Source: Poriferisodalis sp965208555
Lineage (GTDB): Bacteria; Actinomycetota; Acidimicrobiia; Acidimicrobiales; Poriferisodalaceae
DNA: 64,000 nt
Assembly: GCF_965208555.1 (NCBI RefSeq)
Contig: NZ_OZ242342.1
Span: 3,162,001-3,226,000 of the forward strand
Direction: 5' to 3'
In this document: positions 17,779 to 25,794 of the stretch, piece after piece
How the letters are laid out: every line of letters begins with the position of its first letter
Position numbering within the stretch: position 1 is the first letter of the stretch
Program-made: the position numbers and the translations under genes
Notes under the pieces: generated by a model
The model's database searches: none
Told to the model about the DNA's origin: nothing
The model's input: the letters and a program-made list of their open reading frames with translations, nothing else

Positions 17779-18861
17779 TCAGGCGCCGACGAGTTCGGCG
17801 AGCGCGCCCAGCAGCATGGTGACGTTGCGCATGCGGGCCGTATGCCCCATGCAGCCGATGCGCCACACCTTGCCGGCGACAGGTCCGAGCCCGCCGCCCA
17901 CCTCGATGCCGTAGCGCTCGAGCAGGGCGCGTCGCCCGGCAGCATCGTCGAGGCCGTCCGGCAGCGTGACGGTGGTGAGCTCGGGCAGGCGATGGCCCTC
18001 TTGGGCCCAGAGCTCAAAGCCCAGTTCCGGCAGGCGCGCGTGCAGTTCGTCGCCGCACGCCCGGTGGCGCGCCCAGGCGTTCTGGAGACCCTCATCGAGC
18101 ACCGTGCCGAGGCCAGCGTGCAGCGCATAGAGCATCGAGATCGGCGCAGTGTGGTGATAGGCGCGGGCGCCCTCGCCGACGACGTACGCCCGGATCATGT
18201 TCAGGTCCAGGTACCAGCTCTGGGGCCGCTCGACGAGCGATTCCAGCGCGCGCTCGCTGACCGTGAGGGGTGCGAGGCCGGGAGGCACGCCGAGGCACTT
18301 CTGCGTTCCGCTGTACGCGATGTCGACACCCCAGCCGTCGATGTCGACCTCGATGCCGCCCAGCGACGTGACGCAGTCGGCGAGCAGCAGAGCATCGCCC
18401 TTGGCGTCGCCGAGCGGCGCTATGTCGTTGCGCACGCCGGTGGACGTCTCCGCATGCACGACGGCGATCATCTTCGGCGACGGGTGGGCGTCGATCAGCC
18501 GCTGGGGATCGATGGCGCGGCCCCAGTCCTCGTTCACCGCCACGACCTCGGCACCGCACCGCGCGGCGACATCGCACATGCGGGTGCCGAAGACGCCGTT
18601 CACGCCGACGACGACGGTGTCGCCAGGCTGGACGAAGTTGCAGAACGCTGCTTCCATGCCCGCCGACCCGGTGGCGCTGACCGGGAATGTGAGCAAGTTC
18701 TGGGTCTGCCACACGGCCCGCAGCCGGTCATTGGTCTCGTCCAGCAGGGCGATGAACTCCGGGTCGAGGTGGCCCAGGACAGGGCGGGTGAAAGCCTCCA
18801 TCACCTCGGGATAGGGGTTGGAGGGCCCCGGGCCCATCAGGATGCGGTCGCTGTGTGTCAC
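17779..18861 (-). CDS. Class V aminotransferase, alanine-glyoxylate / serine-glyoxylate type
   Basis: 360 aa PLP enzyme. Motifs: LMGPGPSNPYPEV (residues 9-21), FPVSATGSAGMEAA (about residue 58), and the PLP lysine in SGTQKCLGVPPG (about residue 186). The family moves amino groups between alanine, serine and glyoxylate and links to glycine and C2 metabolism, in keeping with the glycine cleavage genes elsewhere in the window. GTG 18861 has TACCGT (18870-18875) 8 bases upstream. The preceding ATG frame to 18885 is not supported. Confidence 0.9.
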   Translation of the reverse strand: MTHSDRILMGPGPSNPYPEVMEAFTRPVLGHLDPEFIALLDETNDRLRAVWQTQNLLTFPVSATGSAGMEAAFCNFVQPGDTVVVGVNGVFGTRMCDVAARCGAEVVAVNEDWGRAIDPQRLIDAHPSPKMIAVVHAETSTGVRNDIAPLGDAKGDALLLADCVTSLGGIEVDIDGWGVDIAYSGTQKCLGVPPGLAPLTVSERALESLVERPQSWYLDLNMIRAYVVGEGARAYHHTAPISMLYALHAGLGTVLDEGLQNAWARHRACGDELHARLPELGFELWAQEGHRLPELTTVTLPDGLDDAAGRRALLERYGIEVGGGLGPVAGKVWRIGCMGHTARMRNVTMLLGALAELVGA

Positions 18862-18912
18862 GAGCCCGCACGGTACCGGTCGCACACCGGTGACGTTCGA
18901 GCGTCCTCGGCG

Positions 18913-19794
18913 CTAGCGCTCCTCGAGGGGGCGCAGCAGCGCAATGAGGCTGGAGGTGTCCCAGCGGCCGCCGCCGAGCTCCTGGACACGCTTGTAGAAC
19001 TGGTCGACAAGCGAGGTGACTGGCAGGGGAGCGCCGTTGCGCTGCGCCTCGGCAAGCACGATGCCGAGGTCCTTGCGCATCCAGTCCACGGCGAAGCCGA
19101 AGTCGAATTCGCCTGCGGTCATCGTGGTGCCGCGGTTGGACATCTGCCACGAGCCAGCTGCGCCCTTCGAGATGGTCTCCAGCACAGCATCGAGGTCAAG
19201 GCCGGCCCGGCGGCCGAACTCGAGGCCTTCCGACAGTGCCTGCACCAGCCCAGCGATGCAGATCTGGTTGACCATCTTGGTGAGCTGTCCTGACCCGGCG
19301 GGACCGATCAGCGTGACTGCTCGGGCGTACGCCTCCATCGCAGGGCGAGCCCGCTCGAAGTCCTCGGCGTCGCCGCCGCACATGACGGTCAGCACGCCGC
19401 CCTGTGCCCCGGCCTCGCCGCCGGACACCGGCGCGTCCACAAAGCCCATGCCCCGTTCTGCACAGGCCGCAGCCAGCTCACGTGCCAGATCGGCCGAGGC
19501 AGTCGTGTGATCTACCAGCACAGTGCCTTCGCTCATGGCACCCAATGCCCCGTCATCGCCGTAGGCGACCGCGCGCACGTCGTCGTCGGCACCGACGCAC
19601 ATGAACACGAACTCGGCGTCCCGAGCCGCATCCGCAGGCGTCGCGGCGACGCGACCGGGGTGCTCGGCAGACCACTGCTGCGCCACGCTCGCTGTCCGGT
19701 TGAACACAGCGACCCGGTGACCGGACGCTGCGAGGTGACCGGCCATGGGGTAGCCCATGACGCCGAGCCCGATGAATGCGACTTCATTGGGCAC
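18913..19794 (-). CDS. 3-hydroxyisobutyrate dehydrogenase family protein
   Basis: 293 aa beta-hydroxyacid dehydrogenase. The N-terminal NAD(P) fold is GLGVMGYPMAGHL (residues 9-21). DAPVSGGEAGAQGG (about residue 119) is the substrate-binding motif and GSGQLTKMVNQ holds the catalytic lysine (about residue 170). The substrate could be 3-hydroxyisobutyrate, tartronate semialdehyde or a related acid. GTG 19794 overlaps the end of the CoA ligase by 11 bases, so the two are in one operon. No motif-type -10 element is next to the start. Confidence 0.9.
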   Translation of the reverse strand: MPNEVAFIGLGVMGYPMAGHLAASGHRVAVFNRTASVAQQWSAEHPGRVAATPADAARDAEFVFMCVGADDDVRAVAYGDDGALGAMSEGTVLVDHTTASADLARELAAACAERGMGFVDAPVSGGEAGAQGGVLTVMCGGDAEDFERARPAMEAYARAVTLIGPAGSGQLTKMVNQICIAGLVQALSEGLEFGRRAGLDLDAVLETISKGAAGSWQMSNRGTTMTAGEFDFGFAVDWMRKDLGIVLAEAQRNGAPLPVTSLVDQFYKRVQELGGGRWDTSSLIALLRPLEER

Positions 19795-21241
19795 GGTGGC
19801 CTCCGTTGTTCTCGGTGAGCATTGCTCGCACCTCGTGTTTGCGGACCTTGCCGAGCGCTGTGCGGGGAAGCCTGTCGGCCCAGAACACTGCCTTGGGGTG
19901 CTTGAAGCGCGCAAGCCGTCCGTCGAACAGCCGGAGCAATTCAGCAGCAATGTCGGCGTCGGATGCGCCAGCGCCTCTCGACGCACGCACGGCCACGATC
20001 ACGGGCACCTCGCCCCAGCGTTCATCAGCTAGACCCACGACCGACGCTTCTGCGACGAGGTCCGTGCCGGAGAGCACTTCCTCGAGCTCAGCGGGATAAA
20101 TGTTCTCGCCCCCGGAGATGATCATGTCCGTGCGCCGATCATCGATGAAGATCCAGCCGTCGGCATCAGCGTGCCCGATGTCTCCCGTGCGAAACCAGCC
20201 ATCGGTGAGGGCCTCGGCAGTGGACTGCGGGTCGTTCCAGTACTCCCGCAGCACACTCGGCCCGCGCACCCAGAGTTCGCCGCGCTCGCCCGCCGCGACA
20301 TCGCCCCCGGCAGTGTCGACGATCCGCACTTCGCACATCGTCGATGGCTTGCCGCACGAACCCGGATGGTCGGCTGCTTCGTCGCAGCGCAGATGCACCG
20401 CGATCGGGGCGGTCTCCGTGGAACCGTAGATCTGCCCGACCGGCACACCTCGATCGAAGAAGGGCCGGGTGGCCGCCGCCGGCACGGGCGAGGATCCGGT
20501 CATGATCCCGTGCAGTGAAGCGAAGTCGGCGCCGGCGAAGCGCGGGTGGGCAGCCACGGCGGTCAGCGCGGCGGGCACCAGCACGGTCCAGGTCGGTTGC
20601 CATTTCTCAACGTCGTCCAAGAACAGTCCGGCGTCGAAGGAGCGCTGCAGCCGCACCGCTGCGCCTCCCAGCAGAGCCGGGAGGGTCTGGATGTTGAGAC
20701 CGCCCACGTGGAACAGCGGGATGGTCGTGAGCACCCGATCGTGGCTGGTCAGGTCATGAGCATGGGTCGAGTTGACGGCGTTCGCCGACATGGCCGCCTG
20801 ATCCAGCAGTGCACCTTTGGGATGCCCGGTGGTGCCCGAGGTGTAGGCGAGCAGCACCGGGTGAGCCGGCGTGCCCCGGCGCGATGGCGCTGGGGCAGGC
20901 GAATCGAAGCAGTCGGGCTCGTCCGGCACGACGTGGACTTCGCAGTGCGCGCCGATGGAGGCAGCGTGGTCGGCAAACGCCGCATCGATCGCCAGCAGGC
21001 TCGCACCGCCGTGGTCGAGGATCCACTGATGCTCGGGCGGCGCCAGGCGCGAGTTCAGCGGCAAGTAGACAGCGCCCAGCCAGGAGCACCCGAGCATCAG
21101 CCGCAATGCAGCGGGCCGATTCGGGCCGAGCCACGCCACGCGATCGCCTTCGCCGACACCGTTCGCTGCGAGCCAGCCGGCGGTCGCTGCGATCTGATCG
21201 GCGAATGCGCGATAACTGTGCTCGGTGCCCTCAAATGCCAC
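19784..21241 (-). CDS. AMP-dependent acyl-CoA synthetase, N-terminus uncertain
   Basis: 485 aa ANL-superfamily ligase that activates a carboxylic acid with ATP and CoA. Motifs: AYTSGTTGHPKG (A3, about residue 131), YGSTETAP (A5, about residue 265), WFRTGDIGH (A7) and RTALGKVRKHEV (A10 lysine, near the C-terminus). The only start in frame is GTG 21241, but this lacks the first 20 or so residues of the family. Codons just upstream in the same frame read RRRWADHRPNAVAVAFEG, which looks genuine yet follows an in-frame TGA. Another frame reads ADLAARV from a TTG at 21336. A 1-base frameshift near 21290 would join them. It is in an operon between the NicX-like gene and the dehydrogenase. Confidence 0.85.
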   Translation of the reverse strand: MAFEGTEHSYRAFADQIAATAGWLAANGVGEGDRVAWLGPNRPAALRLMLGCSWLGAVYLPLNSRLAPPEHQWILDHGGASLLAIDAAFADHAASIGAHCEVHVVPDEPDCFDSPAPAPSRRGTPAHPVLLAYTSGTTGHPKGALLDQAAMSANAVNSTHAHDLTSHDRVLTTIPLFHVGGLNIQTLPALLGGAAVRLQRSFDAGLFLDDVEKWQPTWTVLVPAALTAVAAHPRFAGADFASLHGIMTGSSPVPAAATRPFFDRGVPVGQIYGSTETAPIAVHLRCDEAADHPGSCGKPSTMCEVRIVDTAGGDVAAGERGELWVRGPSVLREYWNDPQSTAEALTDGWFRTGDIGHADADGWIFIDDRRTDMIISGGENIYPAELEEVLSGTDLVAEASVVGLADERWGEVPVIVAVRASRGAGASDADIAAELLRLFDGRLARFKHPKAVFWADRLPRTALGKVRKHEVRAMLTENNGGHRAQ

Positions 21242-21328
21242 GGCGACCGCGTTCGGGCGGTGGTCAGCCCAACGCCGACGCGCGCTGCGAGGTCAGCGCC
21301 GGCCGCGAGCGGCCGGCCGTCGCTCGAC

Positions 21329-22375
21329 TCAGGCAAGTTCGCCTTGCAGCTGACCGTCGATGACGACTGCCTCGCCGTCGAGGAACACGCTGTGATTGCG
21401 CATCGGCAGATCGAAGTGGCCCAGCGTGTGCCGGCCGGCGTGCTCGTTGGCTCCCGTCGAGTAGAGGAAGTTGCCGGCGAAGGCTCGCTGCTCGGTTCCG
21501 TTGGTTTGGCTCCGGTCGTACATCGACAGGGTGTCCCAGCGGGCGCCGGGGTTCATGCCCCATCCCACGTGGCTGGTGGCGTACGCCTCGCGGTCGCCCC
21601 AGGCATCGGTGTAGCTGCGGAACAGTGCGGCGTCGGTGCCGGCACCCTCCACGTTGACCACGTAGTCGTTGTCAATCTGCAGCGTGACCGGCGACTCGAT
21701 GTACCGCTTGAAGGTGAGGTTCATGTCGCCGCGGTCCATCACGATGGTGCCGTTGACCGTGTTGGCCTTCGGGAATGCCAGGCAGAGCCCGCCGGGCCAG
21801 TGGCTGATCGTGCCCGGCCGGGCGGTGTAGCCCCAACCCCCACCGCAGGGTGCCCCGCTGACGTCGACGATCAGATCGGTGCCCGCCGCCGAAGTGACGT
21901 GCAGCTCCGAGGCCGCGATCAGCTTCTTGATGCCCACCTTGACCTTCGGCTCGAGGTCCGGTTCCGGAATGAGACGCTCGAGGGCTTCGGGGTGCTCATT
22001 GGAGACCATCAGGATGCGGGTGCCCTCGCCCAGGATCTTCGGCAGCTCCGGGGCGTGCAGCAGCCCCTCCACTGTGCAGTCGACGACGAAGTCCACAGCG
22101 CCGAGAGCCGCCAGAACTGCCGCCGAGCCGGCTATGGCGTCGGACGCCCCGGTCGATCTCACCGGTACCGGTGCCGACTGGCGCGGCGTGGGCACCACCA
22201 CGTGGATCGGGGGCATGCCGAGCCGGTCCAATGCCAATTCGGCCAGGTTCACGTTCACGGCCCGGCTCTGGCTTTCTGACAGGATCGCTGCGGTCTGGGG
22301 CGGCTCGACGCCGCACATCTCGAAGACCGACGAGAACGCGTCGATCCATTTCGCTTCGATTCGCTCGACCAGCAT
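21329..22375 (-). CDS. 2,5-dihydroxypyridine 5,6-dioxygenase-like protein (NicX family)
   Basis: 348 aa. It resembles NicX, the iron ring-cleavage dioxygenase of nicotinate catabolism, which has an aminopeptidase-T-like fold. Shared stretches: GTRILMVSNEHPEALERL, SHVGWGMNPGARWD, FAGNFLYSTG and HFDLPMRN. The likely metal ligands are the His of SHVGWG (about residue 266) and the His and Asp of GHFDLP (about residue 320). With the CoA ligase and dehydrogenase downstream it may form a catabolic operon, but other nicotinate genes are not seen, so the ring substrate is inferred. ATG 22375 has a GGAGG Shine-Dalgarno. A TAACTT -10 candidate is near 22416. Confidence 0.75.
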   Translation of the reverse strand: MLVERIEAKWIDAFSSVFEMCGVEPPQTAAILSESQSRAVNVNLAELALDRLGMPPIHVVVPTPRQSAPVPVRSTGASDAIAGSAAVLAALGAVDFVVDCTVEGLLHAPELPKILGEGTRILMVSNEHPEALERLIPEPDLEPKVKVGIKKLIAASELHVTSAAGTDLIVDVSGAPCGGGWGYTARPGTISHWPGGLCLAFPKANTVNGTIVMDRGDMNLTFKRYIESPVTLQIDNDYVVNVEGAGTDAALFRSYTDAWGDREAYATSHVGWGMNPGARWDTLSMYDRSQTNGTEQRAFAGNFLYSTGANEHAGRHTLGHFDLPMRNHSVFLDGEAVVIDGQLQGELA

Positions 22376-22455
22376 CTGGTCCTCCAGATTCCCGCAGTTC
22401 GCTGACTATGCGCCAAGTTAGAGGCTGTGCGGACTGTGCCGGTTGCCGCAGTGCC

Positions 22456-23136
22456 TCAGGCCGCTTCGACGGCAGCGAGGTGAGCGGCGTCGTTGAATCG
22501 TCGCACCTGCCAGAGGCGCCGCCCGTTGAATTCGAGCAATTCCAGTTCGGTGATGGCGGTGACCGCGGTGACCACGCCGACGCCGCGATGGCTGGGCGGG
22601 ATGCCGAAGGCCATGGCCATGGCCGCAGAGGAGATGCCGCCGTGGCAGCCCACGAAGACGGTCTTGCCCGTGTGGGCCGCAGCTATGTCGTTGAGTGCCT
22701 GGGCAACCCGGTGGCGGAAGCCGGCGCGGCTCTCGCCGCCCTCCACCACGGGTGTGTACGGCTGGTCCATCGGTTGGATGAATCCGAATCGCTCGCGTGC
22801 CGCCTCCCACGTCATGCCGTCGGCAGGTCCGAGGCGCATCTCCTCGAGGTCGTCATGGAGACGAACCTCGAGCTTGCCGCGGTCGGACCCGCTCCCCAGT
22901 GCCGGCAGGACGATGTCGGTGGTCTCGCGGGCCCGGGGCAGCGGCGAGGAGTACGCGACGTGCACCTCGGGCTCGCGGCCCGAAGCGAATCTGTCGCGCA
23001 GTGCCGCGGCCTGAGCGCGGCCCCGGTCGGTGAGGCCCCGGCATCCCCGGGGTCCGCCGACGATCCCTTCGGCCATCGCGACCGATTCGCCATGCCGGAC
23101 GATCAGCAAGCGCGACAGGGTTTGCTCGTCAGCCAT
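22456..23136 (-). CDS. Histidine phosphatase family protein
   Basis: 226 aa phosphoglycerate-mutase-like phosphatase. The phosphohistidine motif is IVRHGES (about residues 12-18). The second half has SPLPRARETTD and the second active-site histidine in GCHGGISS (about residue 170). The substrate is unknown. ATG 23136 overlaps the stop of the preceding 128-aa gene by 8 bases (ATGGCTGA), supporting co-translation. An ATG at 23154 is an alternative. Confidence 0.87.
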   Translation of the reverse strand: MADEQTLSRLLIVRHGESVAMAEGIVGGPRGCRGLTDRGRAQAAALRDRFASGREPEVHVAYSSPLPRARETTDIVLPALGSGSDRGKLEVRLHDDLEEMRLGPADGMTWEAARERFGFIQPMDQPYTPVVEGGESRAGFRHRVAQALNDIAAAHTGKTVFVGCHGGISSAAMAMAFGIPPSHRGVGVVTAVTAITELELLEFNGRRLWQVRRFNDAAHLAAVEAA

Positions 23137-23515
23137 CTCGCCTGGTGCCGACATCCACACCGCAAGACTCTACGAGCGCGTGGCGCCTGCCGGTCGGCGC
23201 AGCGCCGGCCGCATCGGTGGGTACAGCGACCGTGCAGGCCGTCGTGAACTCCAGCGAGTCCGGGTCGAACACGGGCACGGCGTCGCTTCGGGCCTCCCTG
23301 GCGACGCAGAGCCCAGGGATGCCTTCGGCCGCTACGACGACCGCGCTCACCGCATCCACGAGGCGCTCTGCTTGATGCGAGAACACGAGTGCGTGAACGC
23401 CGTCGTGGGCCCCGGCGGCCGGGCGCGAGTAGCCGGCGCATATCAATCGCTCGACCGTCGATGGAGCGGTGAGGTCGGTGCCGTCGACAAACAAACAGAA
23501 CTCATGCGTGGTCAT
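23129..23515 (-). CDS. Hypothetical protein
   Basis: 128 aa, no recognised family. It begins MTTHEFCLFVDGTD and has alternating short hydrophobic strands (VSAVVVAAEGIPGL, CTVAVPTDAAG) but no signal peptide, membrane helix or metal motif. ATG 23515 is preceded by an AAGTGAGG Shine-Dalgarno. The frame is open to 23641, but the upstream codons overlap an AT-rich promoter region. It is co-transcribed with the histidine phosphatase. Confidence 0.65.
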   Translation of the reverse strand: MTTHEFCLFVDGTDLTAPSTVERLICAGYSRPAAGAHDGVHALVFSHQAERLVDAVSAVVVAAEGIPGLCVAREARSDAVPVFDPDSLEFTTACTVAVPTDAAGAAPTGRRHALVESCGVDVGTRRDG

Positions 23516-23595
23516 CACGTACGCCTCACTTCTTGCTGAATCGCTCGATGCCGGAGGGCCTGATCGCATGACCAAGCATCCGACGGGTCTGCGGC

Positions 23596-23626
23596 ACTCT
23601 AGTGGTGGTTGCTTGTCTGCTGTCAA
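23596..23626 (-). promoter_or_regulatory. Candidate -35/-10 promoter for the 128-aa gene and phosphatase
   Basis: On the minus strand, TTGACA (23621-23626) and TAGAGT (23596-23601) are separated by 19 bases in the most AT-rich intergenic stretch of this half of the window. The spacer is longer than usual. Confidence 0.45.
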
Positions 23627-23728
23627 GAGCTTTATTCTCAATCTATTTCCATAGTTTCTGTGTAGTTTAGGAATCTGTCTCTGGCCGTGGGCTCGAATGA
23701 CGCTCCGTGCGCCGTAGCCTGCGATCCG

Positions 23729-24370
23729 ATGACATGTGACCTGGGGATGTCAGCGTCGCAGCACATCACCTTCCGAGCGATGGCGGCCTCCGATGTCGGC
23801 TCGGTGCCTGTGGGCTGCATGGGCGAACCCGATGAGCTGCAAGCGCGGATTGCCAGCCTTGGTTCTGCCGCGATCCTGGCGTTCGAGGGAGACCGCCATG
23901 TCGGGCAACTGCAGTTTCGGAGATACATCGCGGGGCAGCGAAGCCCCAACAGCATCTGGGACCCGCTGTACTGGATGGACTTCGACGGCCGTGCACCGAC
24001 TCTTCCCCCCAGCACGATCAGCGTCTTCTGCTATCACGTCGGCCAGCTCGACGACACCGACGACCGCGACAGCCGCTACTTCGGTCGGGGCCTCGGGGCC
24101 GGGCTGCTCGACCACCTGTTGGAGTGGGCGGCCTCCACGGGCGCGGCGGCCATCGTGGCCAAGGCGTCGCCGTCGCTGAGGCCGGTGATGGGTTTCATGG
24201 GCGGCCAATCCGTCGAGGTCTACGAGGAACGGGGTTTTCAGATCGTCGCCAGCTGGTCGGATCCAGATCTGGCCGAGGCGATCGTCGAGCGCGGCCTCGC
24301 GACCACTGAACAGCTTCCGGACGCAGCAACCGTCAGCTGCTGTGTCCTGAACCTGTCCGGGAGCCACTGA
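23729..24370 (+). CDS. GNAT-type N-acetyltransferase-like protein
   Basis: 213 aa. The acetyl-CoA-binding signature is seen as YFGRGLGAGLLDHLLEWA (about residues 112-129), followed by IVAKASPS and a late YEERGFQIV, the usual GNAT end strand. The N-terminal half is less typical, with GQLQFRRYIAG and YWMDFDG. The acceptor substrate is unknown. ATG 23729 has TAGCCT (23715-23720) 8 bases upstream, excluding the longer frame from 23687. Confidence 0.75.
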   Translation: MTCDLGMSASQHITFRAMAASDVGSVPVGCMGEPDELQARIASLGSAAILAFEGDRHVGQLQFRRYIAGQRSPNSIWDPLYWMDFDGRAPTLPPSTISVFCYHVGQLDDTDDRDSRYFGRGLGAGLLDHLLEWAASTGAAAIVAKASPSLRPVMGFMGGQSVEVYEERGFQIVASWSDPDLAEAIVERGLATTEQLPDAATVSCCVLNLSGSH

Positions 24371-24464
24371 CAGGGTCGTCGGCCGGTGCCAGCGCCGTAG
24401 CCTGCGGCCCGAGTACGCGCGACCTAGGACGTCGGCGCCGCAGGCAAACAAGGCAGAGGCAGTG

Positions 24465-25769
24465 ATGGCATCGAGCACGCCCGAAATCGAACCGACCGTC
24501 GATCCGGCAGATGTGGGCTTCGAACCCGGCCGGCTGGAGCGCATCGCTGCCCATCTGGATCGCTATGTCGACGACGGGCGCCTGCCGGGCGTGTCAGTGC
24601 TGCTGACGCGCGGCGGCCAGATCGCCTACACGCACCGCTCTGGCCAGCGGGATTGCGAGCGGTCGCTGCCGGTCACCTCCGACACGATTTACCGCATCTA
24701 CTCCATGACCAAGCCCATCGTGTCGATCGCTGCGATGCAGCTCTACGAGCAGGGCTGCTTCCAGCTCAAGGACCCGGTCTCGCGCTGGATGCCGGAATTC
24801 GCGAATGCACGCGTCTTTGCCGGCGGCAACGTGATGCAGTACCAGACACGAGAACCGGCAAGCGAAGTGACCGTCCACAGCCTGCTGACCCACACATCGG
24901 GCCTGACCTACGACTTCCACTTCGCGAATGAGGTCGACGCGCTCTACCGGGCGAACGGTTTCAACTGGGGCGCCCCCGGCAACCTCGAAGAGACATGCGA
25001 GGCGCTGGCATCGCTGCCGCTGCTGTTCGATCCGGGCACTGAATGGAACTACAGCTACTCCACCGATGTCTTGGGGCGCGTCGTCGAGCTCGTCTCGGGC
25101 CAGTCGCTCGACGACTACCTCGTCGAGCACGTGACCGGGCCGCTGGGCATGGTCGACACTGGTTTCGAGGTGCCTGCGGCCGATGTCGAGCGCTTCGCTG
25201 CCAACTACACGACAGCAACGTTGGCGGCACGCGAGGCAGCGGGGAACACGGGGCCGACAGTGCCGCCGTACCGGCCCGACGATCCGGGCCTGCATCGGAC
25301 GCTGATGGACGATCCGCGCACGTCGGCGTACCTGGGACCACCCAAGATCCTCTCTGGCGGCGGGGGACTGGTGTCGACCATGGGGGATTACCACCGTTTC
25401 ACCCAGATGCTGCGCAACGGCGGCGAGCTGGACGGTGCCCGCGTCATCGGCCGGCGCACCCTCGAGTTCATGGCCAGCAATCACCTGCCGGGCGGGACTG
25501 ACCTCACCGAGTGCGGTCGGGCCCTGTTCTCCGAGGCGGCCTTCGACGGTGTGGGTTTCGGCCTCGGTTTCTCGGTTGTGCTCGATCCTGCAAAGGCGAA
25601 GGTCGTCTCCAGCCAGGGAGAGTTCGCTTGGGGAGGTGCTGCGTCGACGGCGTTCTGGGTGGACCCGGTTGAGGACATCACCCTCGTCTTCCTGACGCAG
25701 CTGCTGCCTTCCAGTGTCCACCCGATCCGGCCGGAGCTTAAGGCCCTCGTGTACCAAGCCCTCGTGTGA
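24465..25769 (+). CDS. Serine hydrolase, beta-lactamase class C / esterase family
   Basis: 434 aa. The nucleophile motif SxxK is SMTK in YRIYSMTKPI (about residue 79). The YxN-type motif is probably YSYSTDVLG (about residue 198), and HTSGLTYD lies between them. A C-terminal GGAASTAFWVDP corresponds to the KTG-like region. No signal peptide is visible, which favours a cytoplasmic esterase or peptidase over a periplasmic beta-lactamase. ATG 24465 (or GTG 24462) follows an AGAGGCAG Shine-Dalgarno. A TAGCCT promoter at 24398-24403 gives a leader of about 55 bases. Confidence 0.88.
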   Translation: MASSTPEIEPTVDPADVGFEPGRLERIAAHLDRYVDDGRLPGVSVLLTRGGQIAYTHRSGQRDCERSLPVTSDTIYRIYSMTKPIVSIAAMQLYEQGCFQLKDPVSRWMPEFANARVFAGGNVMQYQTREPASEVTVHSLLTHTSGLTYDFHFANEVDALYRANGFNWGAPGNLEETCEALASLPLLFDPGTEWNYSYSTDVLGRVVELVSGQSLDDYLVEHVTGPLGMVDTGFEVPAADVERFAANYTTATLAAREAAGNTGPTVPPYRPDDPGLHRTLMDDPRTSAYLGPPKILSGGGGLVSTMGDYHRFTQMLRNGGELDGARVIGRRTLEFMASNHLPGGTDLTECGRALFSEAAFDGVGFGLGFSVVLDPAKAKVVSSQGEFAWGGAASTAFWVDPVEDITLVFLTQLLPSSVHPIRPELKALVYQALV

Positions 25770-25794
25770 TGCGGGGCGCTGATTGACTGCGCCT

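Noticed and set aside
21283..21300. In-frame TGA upstream of the acyl-CoA ligase as another selenocysteine codon
   Set aside because: The family has no conserved Cys there, codons before the TGA look non-coding, and a frameshift explains the pattern better.
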